A stretch of DNA of 64,000 bases from Novosphingobium sp. PC22D (GTDB lineage: Bacteria; Pseudomonadota; Alphaproteobacteria; Sphingomonadales; Sphingomonadaceae): NCBI RefSeq assembly GCF_002556635.1, contig NZ_MWMO01000008.1:1-64000 (forward strand), in the 5' to 3' direction. A program made the translations under genes and the position numbers. The notes under the pieces were generated by a model. That model was given only the letters and a program-made list of their open reading frames with translations. It was not told the DNA's origin and ran no database searches. Shown here piece after piece: positions 37,791 through 45,577 of the stretch (the first letter of the stretch is position 1; every line of letters starts with the position of its first letter).

Positions 37791-39155
37791 TTAACCAAAT
37801 GAGATGAACTCGGAACCGAAGCCAACGGCCGTTTCGGCAGTCGCTTCGTTGTAGACGACAGCGCCGTCCGGCAGGATGTCTTGAATGATGATGTCATTGA
37901 AGTTCGTGCCGTCACTGAACGTGATGCGCAGGTCGTTGCCCGAGCTGGCATAGGAGTAGTCGGCGGGGTCGCCGAGGATCGTGATCGTGTCGTCTTCGCC
38001 GACGCCGGTCAGGATCACGTTGGTGATAACCGTCGCATCATCGACGAAGTTGACCGAGGCGTCCGCCGCGTCGTCGAGCGTCACCGCCGTGCTGGTGGTG
38101 CCGACGTCGATCGACACGTTGGCCGGGCCGGTCGGATCGTTCGGGTCCATGTCGTCCTCGACGACGATGTTGATCGTCTGCGTGGCCGATTCGCCGTCCG
38201 GATCGGTGGCGGTCAGCTCGAAGGTGTCCGTGCCGAAGTAGTTGGCGTCGGGCGTGTAGACGATCGTGCCATCGTCGGCGACCGCGACGGTGCCGTGCGA
38301 AGGATCGGTGAAGGTATAGGTCAGGTCGTCGCCATCGGGATCGGTGATGGTCGGCGTGACCGTGATGTCGGTGTCTTCGGTGCCGGTGATCGTGACGACG
38401 TCGTCGGCCGCGACCGGCGCGTCGTTGATTCCGGTAACCTCGATGGTGACGGTCTGCGTGGCCGAAGCCGTGCCGTCGCTGGCCGAGACCGTGACGCTGG
38501 CGTCGCCGCTGAAGTCAGCCGCGGGGATGAAGGTCACGACGCCGCCGTCGGTGACAGTGGCGGTGCCGCCGGTCGCCGAGCTGATCGAGTAGGTGATCGG
38601 ATCGCTGTCCGCATCGGTGGCGGTCACGGTGAAGGTCGTGCCATCCGAGTCTTCGTCGATCGCGTCGACGGTCGGCGCGGCGCCGAAGACGGGGGCGCTG
38701 TTCAGCGGGGGAAGATCCTGATCCTCGTCATCGCCACCGTCCGCGAGGACGGCGATGCCGAGGCCGACGAGCGCGACCGCGCCGATCAGCAGGACGGTAC
38801 CGCTCGGGCCGCCGTTGTCGTCCGCCTGGGCGTAGCCCATCGAATCAACAAGGCTTTCCTCGGTCACCAGCGAACCCGACGCCTCAGCGGCCTGGGCCAT
38901 TTCACCGGCAAACGAGAAATTGGCGGCAAGTGCGTTTTCGGAAGTCTCCGTGCGGGCTTCTTCGCCCTCCTTCGCGTCATCCGCCTGAGCGAGAATGACC
39001 TTGGCAGATTCTTCCGTGACGCGGGCTTCCTTGCCGACGACCTTAGCGTCGTCGTCCTGGACAGGCTGCGCCTGCTCGGCCGCATCGACCGGCTTTCCCT
39101 TTTGGACCAGCGGCTTAGCAACCTTTGCCGGCGCCGTTACGATTTTAGTGCTCAT
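37791..39155 (-). CDS. Membrane-segment protein with tandem cadherin-like Ig domains (454 aa)
   Basis: Residues 1-118 are hydrophilic, Ala/Glu/Lys-rich and lack a signal peptide. Residues 119-138 are a single hydrophobic glycine-containing helix (GTVLLIGAVALVGLGIAVLA) followed by an acidic GGDDEDQD patch. Two cadherin-like/tandem-95 Ig repeats follow (about 154-242 and 245-335; NDAPVAADDVVTI, DPDGDDLTYTF, YTPDANYFGTDTF). Residues about 360-445 are homologous to residues 20-120 of the 1424-residue protein. It may be an anchor or partner for that protein, either inner-membrane N-in/C-out or held in the T1SS channel like adhesin retention modules; both are inferences. It is upstream of and cotranscribed with the large gene; GGGGGA lies before ATG 39155. 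Confidence 0.85.
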   Translation of the reverse strand: MSTKIVTAPAKVAKPLVQKGKPVDAAEQAQPVQDDDAKVVGKEARVTEESAKVILAQADDAKEGEEARTETSENALAANFSFAGEMAQAAEASGSLVTEESLVDSMGYAQADDNGGPSGTVLLIGAVALVGLGIAVLADGGDDEDQDLPPLNSAPVFGAAPTVDAIDEDSDGTTFTVTATDADSDPITYSISSATGGTATVTDGGVVTFIPAADFSGDASVTVSASDGTASATQTVTIEVTGINDAPVAADDVVTITGTEDTDITVTPTITDPDGDDLTYTFTDPSHGTVAVADDGTIVYTPDANYFGTDTFELTATDPDGESATQTINIVVEDDMDPNDPTGPANVSIDVGTTSTAVTLDDAADASVNFVDDATVITNVILTGVGEDDTITILGDPADYSYASSGNDLRITFSDGTNFNDIIIQDILPDGAVVYNEATAETAVGFGSEFISFG

Positions 39156-39250
39156 CTATTCCCCCAACATGGAACCGAGGCTCGGGATAAATCTACTCCC
39201 TGCAATTCGTGCGTTAACAAGCCCATCGGCACTTTGCCAAAGCTATTAAA

Positions 39251-39275
39251 ACCACAAAAATGCCATTTTGGTGGT
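39251..39275. repeat. Dyad-symmetric candidate operator
   Basis: ACCACAAAAAT (39251-39261) and ATTTTGGTGGT (39265-39275) are inverted repeats with one mismatch and a 3-base spacer. It sits about 100 bp upstream of the 454-aa gene. The core CATTTTGG recurs near the regulator genes at 44990. Confidence 0.5.
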
Positions 39276-39440
39276 GTGCTGGCGGTTTCGTCGAGTCCTC
39301 GCAACCCCCGCGATCGCGAAGGGATCGTAAGTCGATGTAAAATGCTTGGACTCTGCCGCAACCATGCGGAATTTCGCCCTTTTCCAAGGCTTGTTGATTC
39401 TCTGCAACATATCCGGGTTTTTGCGGGACCCGATCCGCGG

Positions 39441-39463
39441 CCGCTGCGACGTCACCGCAGCGG
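39441..39463 (-). repeat. Stem-loop downstream of hlyD-like gene
   Basis: CCGCTGCG and CGCAGCGG form a perfect 8-bp stem around a 7-base loop, 16 bp after the stop at 39479. No T-run follows, so it may be an mRNA 3' stabiliser or weak terminator separating the exporter operon from the surface-protein pair. Confidence 0.5.
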
Positions 39464-39478
39464 TGCGGATTTGGGAGC

Positions 39479-40648
39479 TTATCGCTCGGTCATCGCCTCG
39501 CCCATGGTCTTGTTGATCGGCTTGGTCAGATAGTGCCAGACCGTGTTCTTCCCGGTGAGGATCTCCGCGGTGGCGGTCATGCCGGGCTGAATCTCGATCT
39601 GCTCGCCCTTGAGGTGAGGCTTCATCGGACTCGTGTCGACCTGAACGTGGACCCGGTAGTAGACCTGCTCGCCGGCCTGGGTCTGCTCGGTGAGGGTGTC
39701 CGGGCTGATGTAGATGACTTCGCCGTTGGCCGACCCGTAGATTCCCGCATCGTAAGCGTCGAACTTGACGCTGGCCTTCTGGCCGACGCGGACGAAGGCC
39801 ACATCCTTGGGCGACATCTTGGCTTCGACGATCAGTTCGTCGCCCGTCGGCACGATGCTCATCACCTCGTCGCTCGGCCGCAACACGCCGCCCAGGGTGG
39901 TGAGCTTGATGTTCTTAACGATCCCGTCGACCGGTGCGTAGATCTTCGTGTCGGAGAGCGCGTCGGTGCGCTGCGCGAGCACCTCGCGGGCCGTCACGAG
40001 GTCCTCTTCGGTCTTGGTGTACTCGGTCTGCAGATCGGAAAGGTACTTGTTGCGCACGTTGACGATCTGGGATTCGATGTCGGACACGCTGCGCTGCAGC
40101 CGCAGCACGTCGGCGCGGCTGACGTCGCCCTGCTCGAGCAGGGGCATGTTCATGTTGAGCTCCTGCTTCATCAGTCCGAGCATCTGGCGCAGAGCGCTGA
40201 CCTGATCGTCGAGCGCCTGCCGCCGCTTGGTGTAGAGCAGCGTCTGGTTGTTGACGAACTCGGGCCAGGCCTTGACCTCGGGCGGGAAGGCGAGCGGCCG
40301 GTCGAACAGCTCGGCGTTGATCCGGGCCATGGTCGACATCAGCGAGGCGACCTTGCCCTGCGCTTCGGCGACCGAGGCGCGCAGCTTCACGTCCTCGAGC
40401 TGGACGAGTTGCTGGCCCTTCTCGACCTTGTCGCCCTCGCGCACGAAGATCTTCTCGATCTGGCCGCCGTCGGTGCTCTGGATGACCTGGATTCGGCCAG
40501 TGGGAATCACCTGGCCCGGCGCGCGACTCACCTGGTCGAGCTCGGCCCAGAACGACCAGGCCACCGCGCCGACGATGAAGGCAACGACGGCGAAGACGAC
40601 GACCGTCGAGTGGTTGAGCCACCGGTTTCGGAAACTGGCGGAGACCAT
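39479..40648 (-). CDS. Type I secretion membrane fusion protein, HlyD family
   Basis: 389 residues. One N-terminal membrane helix (about 16-34), then the HlyD pattern: APGQVIPTGRIQVIQSTDGGQIEKIF and VREGDKVEKGQQLVQLED (first lipoyl half), a long alpha-helical hairpin (about 90-230), second lipoyl half IYAPVDGIVKNIKLTTLGGV, and a C-terminal beta domain ending EIQPGMTATAEILTGKN, a conserved HlyD end motif. It links the ABC exporter to the TolC-like channel. The ATG overlaps the exporter stop by one base (TAATG), so the two are translationally coupled. Confidence 0.95.
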   Translation of the reverse strand: MVSASFRNRWLNHSTVVVFAVVAFIVGAVAWSFWAELDQVSRAPGQVIPTGRIQVIQSTDGGQIEKIFVREGDKVEKGQQLVQLEDVKLRASVAEAQGKVASLMSTMARINAELFDRPLAFPPEVKAWPEFVNNQTLLYTKRRQALDDQVSALRQMLGLMKQELNMNMPLLEQGDVSRADVLRLQRSVSDIESQIVNVRNKYLSDLQTEYTKTEEDLVTAREVLAQRTDALSDTKIYAPVDGIVKNIKLTTLGGVLRPSDEVMSIVPTGDELIVEAKMSPKDVAFVRVGQKASVKFDAYDAGIYGSANGEVIYISPDTLTEQTQAGEQVYYRVHVQVDTSPMKPHLKGEQIEIQPGMTATAEILTGKNTVWHYLTKPINKTMGEAMTER

Positions 40649-42771
40649 TATGCCTTAGCTCCTTCCTGGCTTTTCTTGGGCGTGACCGTGATCTGGCGCC
40701 CTTGCGACTTGGTTTCGGGCTGCTTCTGCGGGCGCACGCGCTTCATCACTTCGGCGGTCGGGCCATCGACCGCGACCTGGCCGTTCGCGACCAGCATGAC
40801 GCGGTTGACGAGGTTCACGAGCTGCAGCTTGTGCGTGACGAGAATCAAGGTCGTCTCGGGCGAGAGCCGCTGCGTGATCGTGCGCAGGACCAGCGCCTCG
40901 GTATCGACGTCGAGATTGGAGGTCGGCTCGTCGAGCAGCAGCAGCTTGGGCTCGGCGAGCAGCAGGCGGGTCAGGCCGGTGAGCGTGCGCTGACCGCCCG
41001 AAAGACCGCGCCCGCCCTCGCTGATCGGCAGCTCGAGGCCGCGCGGGTGCGCGGTGATGAGCTGCGCGAGCCCGGTCTGCTGCGCGACTTCCATGATCTT
41101 GTCGTCGCCCGGATCGGGAATCCCGAGCGTCAGGTTCTCGCGCAGGCTGCCGTTCACCAGGCGATAGTCCTGCGGCAGGTAGCCGATCGCGTTGCGCAGG
41201 ACCTCGTCGGCCACCTGGGTCATGTCGAGCTTGTCGATCAGGATCTGGCCGGATTGCGGCGGATAGAGCCCGCTCATCAGCTTGAGCAGCGTCGACTTGC
41301 CCGAACCGACGCCGCCGATGATGGCGATGCGCTCGCCTTCGGCGATCTCGAGCTTGGGCACGACCACGCCCGACCGGCCGCCCGGGTAGGCGAACTCGAC
41401 GTTCTTGAACTGGAGATGGGGCGAGAGGCGCGCGGGGCGCAAGACCTCAACGTCGGGCGCGCGATCGGTCGGCAGCGCGAGAATCGCGTCGAGCATGCCG
41501 AGCGCGGAGCGCGAATAGCTCCACTGCACCAGCAGCGAGGGCAATTGCGCCACGAGCGGTCCGTTGACGCGGCTCGCGAGGATCGAACAGGCGATCAGGG
41601 CGCCTAGCGAGATGTTGTTGTTGAACACCTCCACCGAACCCCAGGCGATCAGGCTGATGTAGGTCACCTGCTGGAGCACGCCGAAGATCGAGCCGGCCTT
41701 GGCCTGCAGCTTCTTGGTCGGAACTTCCGATTCGTGGAGCTCATCGAGCAGCGCGCTCCAGCGCGAGAGCATGTACCACTGCCCGCGATTCGCCTTCACC
41801 GTCTCCGCCGCGTCGAGCGCCTCGACGAGCAGGCCGTTCTTGCGGTTGTTGCTGATCTGGGTCCGCTCGGTGTCCTTGCGGATCAGCCGCGCGAAGAGGA
41901 GCGCGATGCAGATCGCCAGCGGGAACGCGACCGCGAGCACGATCGCGATGACGCCGCCGAGCATCGCGACGACCGCGATGAAGAGCAGGGCGAAGGGCAG
42001 GTCGGCGAAGGCAAAGATGATCCCCGAGGAAATCATCTGGCGCACCTGCTCCTGTCCGCGAAGCTGCGCGGCCATCGTGCCGACCGAGGTCGGGCGCGTG
42101 TCGAGCCGAGCTTCGGCGGCGCGCGAGAAGAAGAACTCGGACACTTCGGTGTCGATGTGCGCCGCCTCGCGCTCCATCAGGTTGGCGCGCACGACGCGCA
42201 AGGTGAAGTCGAAGGCGAAGGCCGCGAAGACGCCCACCGTCAGCACGAACAGCGTCGAGAACGCGCCGCGCGGAACGACGCGGTCATAGACCTGCATCGT
42301 GTAAAGGCTCGTCACCAGCGCGATGAAGTTGACCACGACCGTGGCGATGATCGCCACGACAATCACGTTCTTGCGGCGCATGACCGCAGCCTTGAAGACA
42401 TCGATCGACTTGGTGAACTGCTGCTGGCCCGCAGGCAGCGGAATGACGAGATCGTAGAGCCGCGCCTTGCTGACGTCGTGCCAGACGGCGGGAATGCCGT
42501 TGGCGACGACCTGCACGCGGTTGTCCGATTCGAGCCGCTCGGCGACCGCCCAGCCGTGATCGGGATGGAAGATCAGCAGCGGGAACTCGTTGGCGCGCGG
42601 CGCGGTCCGCAGCAGCGACGGCGGCGCCCACCCGATCGCGGCGCAGAAGGCGGCGAGACCGTCCTCGTCCTCGCGCTCGACGTCGCGCGCGGCATCGGCC
42701 CAGTGCGGCTGCAGTTCGATCCTGCGCAGCCGCGCGAGGTCCGATATCGATATATGGATAGGATTGGCCAC
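40648..42771 (-). CDS. Type I secretion ABC transporter (permease/ATPase)
   Basis: 707 residues. An N-terminal domain of about 130 residues without a catalytic Cys/His pair resembles the C39-like (CLD) domain of RTX exporters (FPLLIFHPDHGWAVAERLES). Six membrane helices follow (about 145-430), then the ATPase: Walker A GGVGSGKST near 487, signature LSGGQ near 590, Walker B LLLLDEPTSNLD near 612 and the H-loop LVTHK near 645. The 20-odd-residue C-terminal tail is basic. It is the energy source and substrate selector for the locus. Start is GTG 42771, two bases after the tolC-like stop; earlier in-frame codons lie inside that gene. Confidence 0.94.
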   Translation of the reverse strand: MANPIHISISDLARLRRIELQPHWADAARDVEREDEDGLAAFCAAIGWAPPSLLRTAPRANEFPLLIFHPDHGWAVAERLESDNRVQVVANGIPAVWHDVSKARLYDLVIPLPAGQQQFTKSIDVFKAAVMRRKNVIVVAIIATVVVNFIALVTSLYTMQVYDRVVPRGAFSTLFVLTVGVFAAFAFDFTLRVVRANLMEREAAHIDTEVSEFFFSRAAEARLDTRPTSVGTMAAQLRGQEQVRQMISSGIIFAFADLPFALLFIAVVAMLGGVIAIVLAVAFPLAICIALLFARLIRKDTERTQISNNRKNGLLVEALDAAETVKANRGQWYMLSRWSALLDELHESEVPTKKLQAKAGSIFGVLQQVTYISLIAWGSVEVFNNNISLGALIACSILASRVNGPLVAQLPSLLVQWSYSRSALGMLDAILALPTDRAPDVEVLRPARLSPHLQFKNVEFAYPGGRSGVVVPKLEIAEGERIAIIGGVGSGKSTLLKLMSGLYPPQSGQILIDKLDMTQVADEVLRNAIGYLPQDYRLVNGSLRENLTLGIPDPGDDKIMEVAQQTGLAQLITAHPRGLELPISEGGRGLSGGQRTLTGLTRLLLAEPKLLLLDEPTSNLDVDTEALVLRTITQRLSPETTLILVTHKLQLVNLVNRVMLVANGQVAVDGPTAEVMKRVRPQKQPETKSQGRQITVTPKKSQEGAKA

Positions 42772-42773
42772 TG

Positions 42774-44507
42774 TTACTGCCCCGTTTCCTGGATGATCGG
42801 CGTGCGAGCCTCGGCATTGCTCCCGACTTCGGCCTGGTCGGCGAAGATCGGGCGCCAACGGCCGCTTTCGAGCAAGAGCTTGGCGGCGGTCGCCAAGGCG
42901 GTCATTTCGGCGTCGGTCTGGCCGATCGCGTTGTTCACGGCCTCGCGCAGCGCGTTCATCACGTCGAGCCACGAACGGCGCCCCGCGATGAACTGCCGGG
43001 TATAGCTCTCGCTGACCCGCGCCGAAGTTAACGCGGCATCGCTCGAAATGGCCGCGCGCGCCTTCGCCGCTTCGAAGTTGATGATGTCGGCTGCGACGTT
43101 CCGGCGCAACTCCTGTTCGGCGACGCGCACGTTCTCGATCGCGGTCTGGATTCGCTGTCGCGCGCTGCTCACGTCCGAGAAATTGCTGAGCCCCCCGCTC
43201 GTCTGCGAACGCAGGACCACGCCCACCCGGCTGCCGTAGATCTCGGAATAGGAGTATTGCGCGCTCACCTGCGGCAGAATCTGCGCCTGGGTGAGGTCGA
43301 GCTGGGCCCGGTTGACGTCGGCCTCGGCCTTGCGGCGGTTGATCTGCGGATCGAAGGCGACCGCCTGTTCCTCGAGGCTCTCCTTGGCGGGGAGGTCAAT
43401 GCTCGGATCGAAATGGGGAATCGGCCCGAGGTCGTAGCTGGGGTCGGCGACGAGCTGGGCGAGGATCCGCAAGTTGGTCTCCCGCGAGGCGCGGCTGACG
43501 GTATATTCCTGCTCGATCTGCGCCGCGCGCGAGCGGGCCAGTTCGAGGTCGGCCTGCGGGCTCACTTCCTGCGCGACGCGCCGCTCCATCGTCTCGACCA
43601 GTCGTCGATGCTCGGCGAGGCTCTCGGCCAGGAGCTGCTGGCGCAGGGTAAGCCGCGCGATCTCGTAGTAGACCTGGGTGACGGTGAGCGCGAGGCTCTG
43701 CACGGTCTCGACATATTGCGCCGAAGTGACGTCTTCCTCCGCCTTCGCGCGGCGGATGTTGGCGGTGATTCGCCCGCCGGCCCAGATCGGCTGCTCGACC
43801 GAGATCTGCGGCTGCGGCGAATTGGTGTCGTCGAGGTACGAAACGTTCCCGTCGATCGACGGGAAACGCTGCCACTTCGCGGAGCGGACGTCGGAATGGG
43901 CGGCGCGCAGGGCCGATCGCGCGGCCTGGGCGGAGGGGTAGTTGCGCGTCACGATATGCACCGCCTCGTCGAGCGCGGGCGGCACCAGCGCGGGCGGTTC
44001 GCTCCAGCCAATGATCGGCAGTTGGCCCCGGTCCACTTTCGGGGTCGGGGGCCCGTAGAGTTCATTGGGGCCGACCGCGGGGCGCGCCGGTCCGCTTGCC
44101 ATCGGGATCGGTTCGGCGAGCGAGTCGTCACCGGCGGCGACCGGCGCCGACGGATCGGCCTCGATCGCCGTAGCCTGGGGCTGCGCCGCGGCCATCGCCC
44201 CGGCTTCGTCCGTCCGGGCGGTTTCGGTATCGGCGAAGGCGTCGTCGAAGGTCGCGGCGTCGGATGCGGTGTTCGACGGCATTCCGGACGCGGGGGGCGC
44301 ATCCGGAATGCCGTCAGGGGGGGTAGCGGGAACCCGGAGCGAATCGCCGGCGGCGTCGCTGCCCGCGGCCGCCTGCGCGAACGCGGTCTGGCACAAGGCG
44401 GGGGCGACGGCGCTCGCGGCCGCCACGCCCGCAAGGGCGAACCAGGCGGATGGGCGGCGAGCGCGGCGAGACGCGGCAAAGGCTTTCGAATCGGTCAAGG
44501 CTGGCAT
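42774..44507 (-). CDS. TolC-family outer-membrane factor with long N-terminal extension
   Basis: 577 residues. Signal peptide about 1-45 (ending TAFAQA), then an unusual low-complexity, Pro/Ala/Asp-rich stretch of about 120 residues before the channel fold. The OEP repeats begin near residue 178 (LDEAVHIVTRNYPSAQAARSA) and include QISVEQPIWAGGRITANIRRA and YTRQFIAGRRSWLDVMNALREAV, characteristic of T1SS-linked TolC/AggA-type proteins. It forms the trimeric outer-membrane duct. It is 21 bp after the winged-helix gene and 2 bp before the exporter gene. Confidence 0.93.
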   Translation of the reverse strand: MPALTDSKAFAASRRARRPSAWFALAGVAAASAVAPALCQTAFAQAAAGSDAAGDSLRVPATPPDGIPDAPPASGMPSNTASDAATFDDAFADTETARTDEAGAMAAAQPQATAIEADPSAPVAAGDDSLAEPIPMASGPARPAVGPNELYGPPTPKVDRGQLPIIGWSEPPALVPPALDEAVHIVTRNYPSAQAARSALRAAHSDVRSAKWQRFPSIDGNVSYLDDTNSPQPQISVEQPIWAGGRITANIRRAKAEEDVTSAQYVETVQSLALTVTQVYYEIARLTLRQQLLAESLAEHRRLVETMERRVAQEVSPQADLELARSRAAQIEQEYTVSRASRETNLRILAQLVADPSYDLGPIPHFDPSIDLPAKESLEEQAVAFDPQINRRKAEADVNRAQLDLTQAQILPQVSAQYSYSEIYGSRVGVVLRSQTSGGLSNFSDVSSARQRIQTAIENVRVAEQELRRNVAADIINFEAAKARAAISSDAALTSARVSESYTRQFIAGRRSWLDVMNALREAVNNAIGQTDAEMTALATAAKLLLESGRWRPIFADQAEVGSNAEARTPIIQETGQ

Positions 44508-44528
44508 TCCCGGTTCACGTAATCCTGG

Positions 44529-44912
44529 TCAGAGTTGGTCGGACGAAAGCGGTACCGACGGATCGAGGCTGAGATTGCGGACCCGCTGGTCTCCCTCGTC
44601 CTTGGCCTGCGATACGAGGCCAGCCTGCTTGAGCCGCTCGAGCACGGCATAGAAACCACGATAGGATACTCCCGCGAGTTGCATTGCCGTCGTCACCGAC
44701 AACGTCCCCTGCAGCTTGAGGTGAATGAGCACGCGCGCTTCCGGGGTCAGGATGCGGATGCCGTTCTTCTCGAATATCTGCGCATCGAGCTCGAGGAGGT
44801 TGCGCCAACTGCGCTCGCCCCGTCGCGGATCGGGCCGCGCGGGTTCCTGGCTCTTGCCGCCATCGTTGCTACCGGTATTGTCCCGGTCGCGCCCACCACG
44901 CGAATTGGTCAC
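44529..44912 (-). CDS. MarR-like winged-helix regulator of the secretion locus
   Basis: 127 residues. After a polar N-terminal tail rich in Arg, Gly and Asp (about 35 residues) comes a winged-helix domain: LTPEARVLIHLKLQGTLSVT, recognition helix AMQLAGVSYRGFYAVLERLK, wing AGLVSQAKDEGDQRVRNLSL. No ligand-binding dimerisation extension is visible, so it is shorter than typical MarR proteins. Start is GTG 44912. It is the first gene of the tolC-ABC-hlyD unit and so is a likely autoregulator. A similar output domain occurs in the divergent response regulator. Confidence 0.85.
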   Translation of the reverse strand: MTNSRGGRDRDNTGSNDGGKSQEPARPDPRRGERSWRNLLELDAQIFEKNGIRILTPEARVLIHLKLQGTLSVTTAMQLAGVSYRGFYAVLERLKQAGLVSQAKDEGDQRVRNLSLDPSVPLSSDQL

Positions 44913-45577
44913 TTAACCCCTGCACTATTTAGCTGCAAATTCCGCATGCAATTATCACATTGATTTTTCGATGCGCGGCCAACTAGTGTCATTTTGGCGC
45001 GATATCCAGCAAAAGTTCCAGATTGTCACCAAAGCTGTGGAAAACTGGTCCCCGCCCGTGAGGCGAAACGCCGCCGGGTCGCCGCGCACCGTGGCCGCAT
45101 GACCGACCGATATCGCGTGCTCGGAGGCGTCGCGAAGCCGGCCGGTGCGGCGCCGGCGCGGTCGCCCTGAAAGGCCGCATCGGGCGCGCCGAAGCGCAAT
45201 GGGCGCCGGTTACGCCCGGAAATCCAAGACTTTCCGGAAGCACCTCTGGCGAGGAGCAACCACGCCGGGCGAACCCGCGCCAGCGTCCCGCATTTGCTTG
45301 ACGATGATGCGACGGTCGGGTGGCCGCTATCGGTGGAGAGGCCGGCGCGCATGCGATCACAAAATGGACAATTCGTGCCAAGGCGGTGGCAATATGAATT
45401 TTTCGGGTTATAGCTTGCGCGGTTCCCGGCCCGATGGGCTGCGCCGAGGGAACTGCTGCCGATCTGGCAGCAATTCGATGAGACCCATCACTCCGCATCG
45501 CGCGGGAAGCGGCCGGGACGAGGCCGCGCCGCGCGATCGGGGGCAGCGGGGCGATCGCCCCGGAAGGAGTAGCATAG
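44913..45577. promoter_or_regulatory. 665-bp divergent regulatory region
   Basis: Between the two regulator genes no protein gene is supported. The end next to the minus-strand operon (44930-45010) is AT-rich, contains ATTATC at 44951-44956 (GATAAT on the minus strand, a possible -10) and TGTCATTTTGGCGC at 44987-45000. CACAAAATGGACA at 45358-45370 is a related element in reverse orientation. TGCTGCC and GGCAGCA flank a 5-base spacer around 45452-45470. The length suggests extensive regulation or a small RNA not visible to me. Confidence 0.5.

Larger units (their letters stand above)
39156..39478. promoter_or_regulatory. 323-bp AT-richer regulatory gap before the surface-protein gene pair
   Basis: No gene is seen. 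The gap is visibly richer in A and T than its neighbours, as expected for a promoter region driving the 454-aa and 1424-aa genes on the minus strand. It contains an imperfect dyad at 39251-39275 and, near the hlyD stop, a perfect 8-bp stem (39441-39448 with 39456-39463). I cannot assign -35/-10 elements with confidence. Confidence 0.55.
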
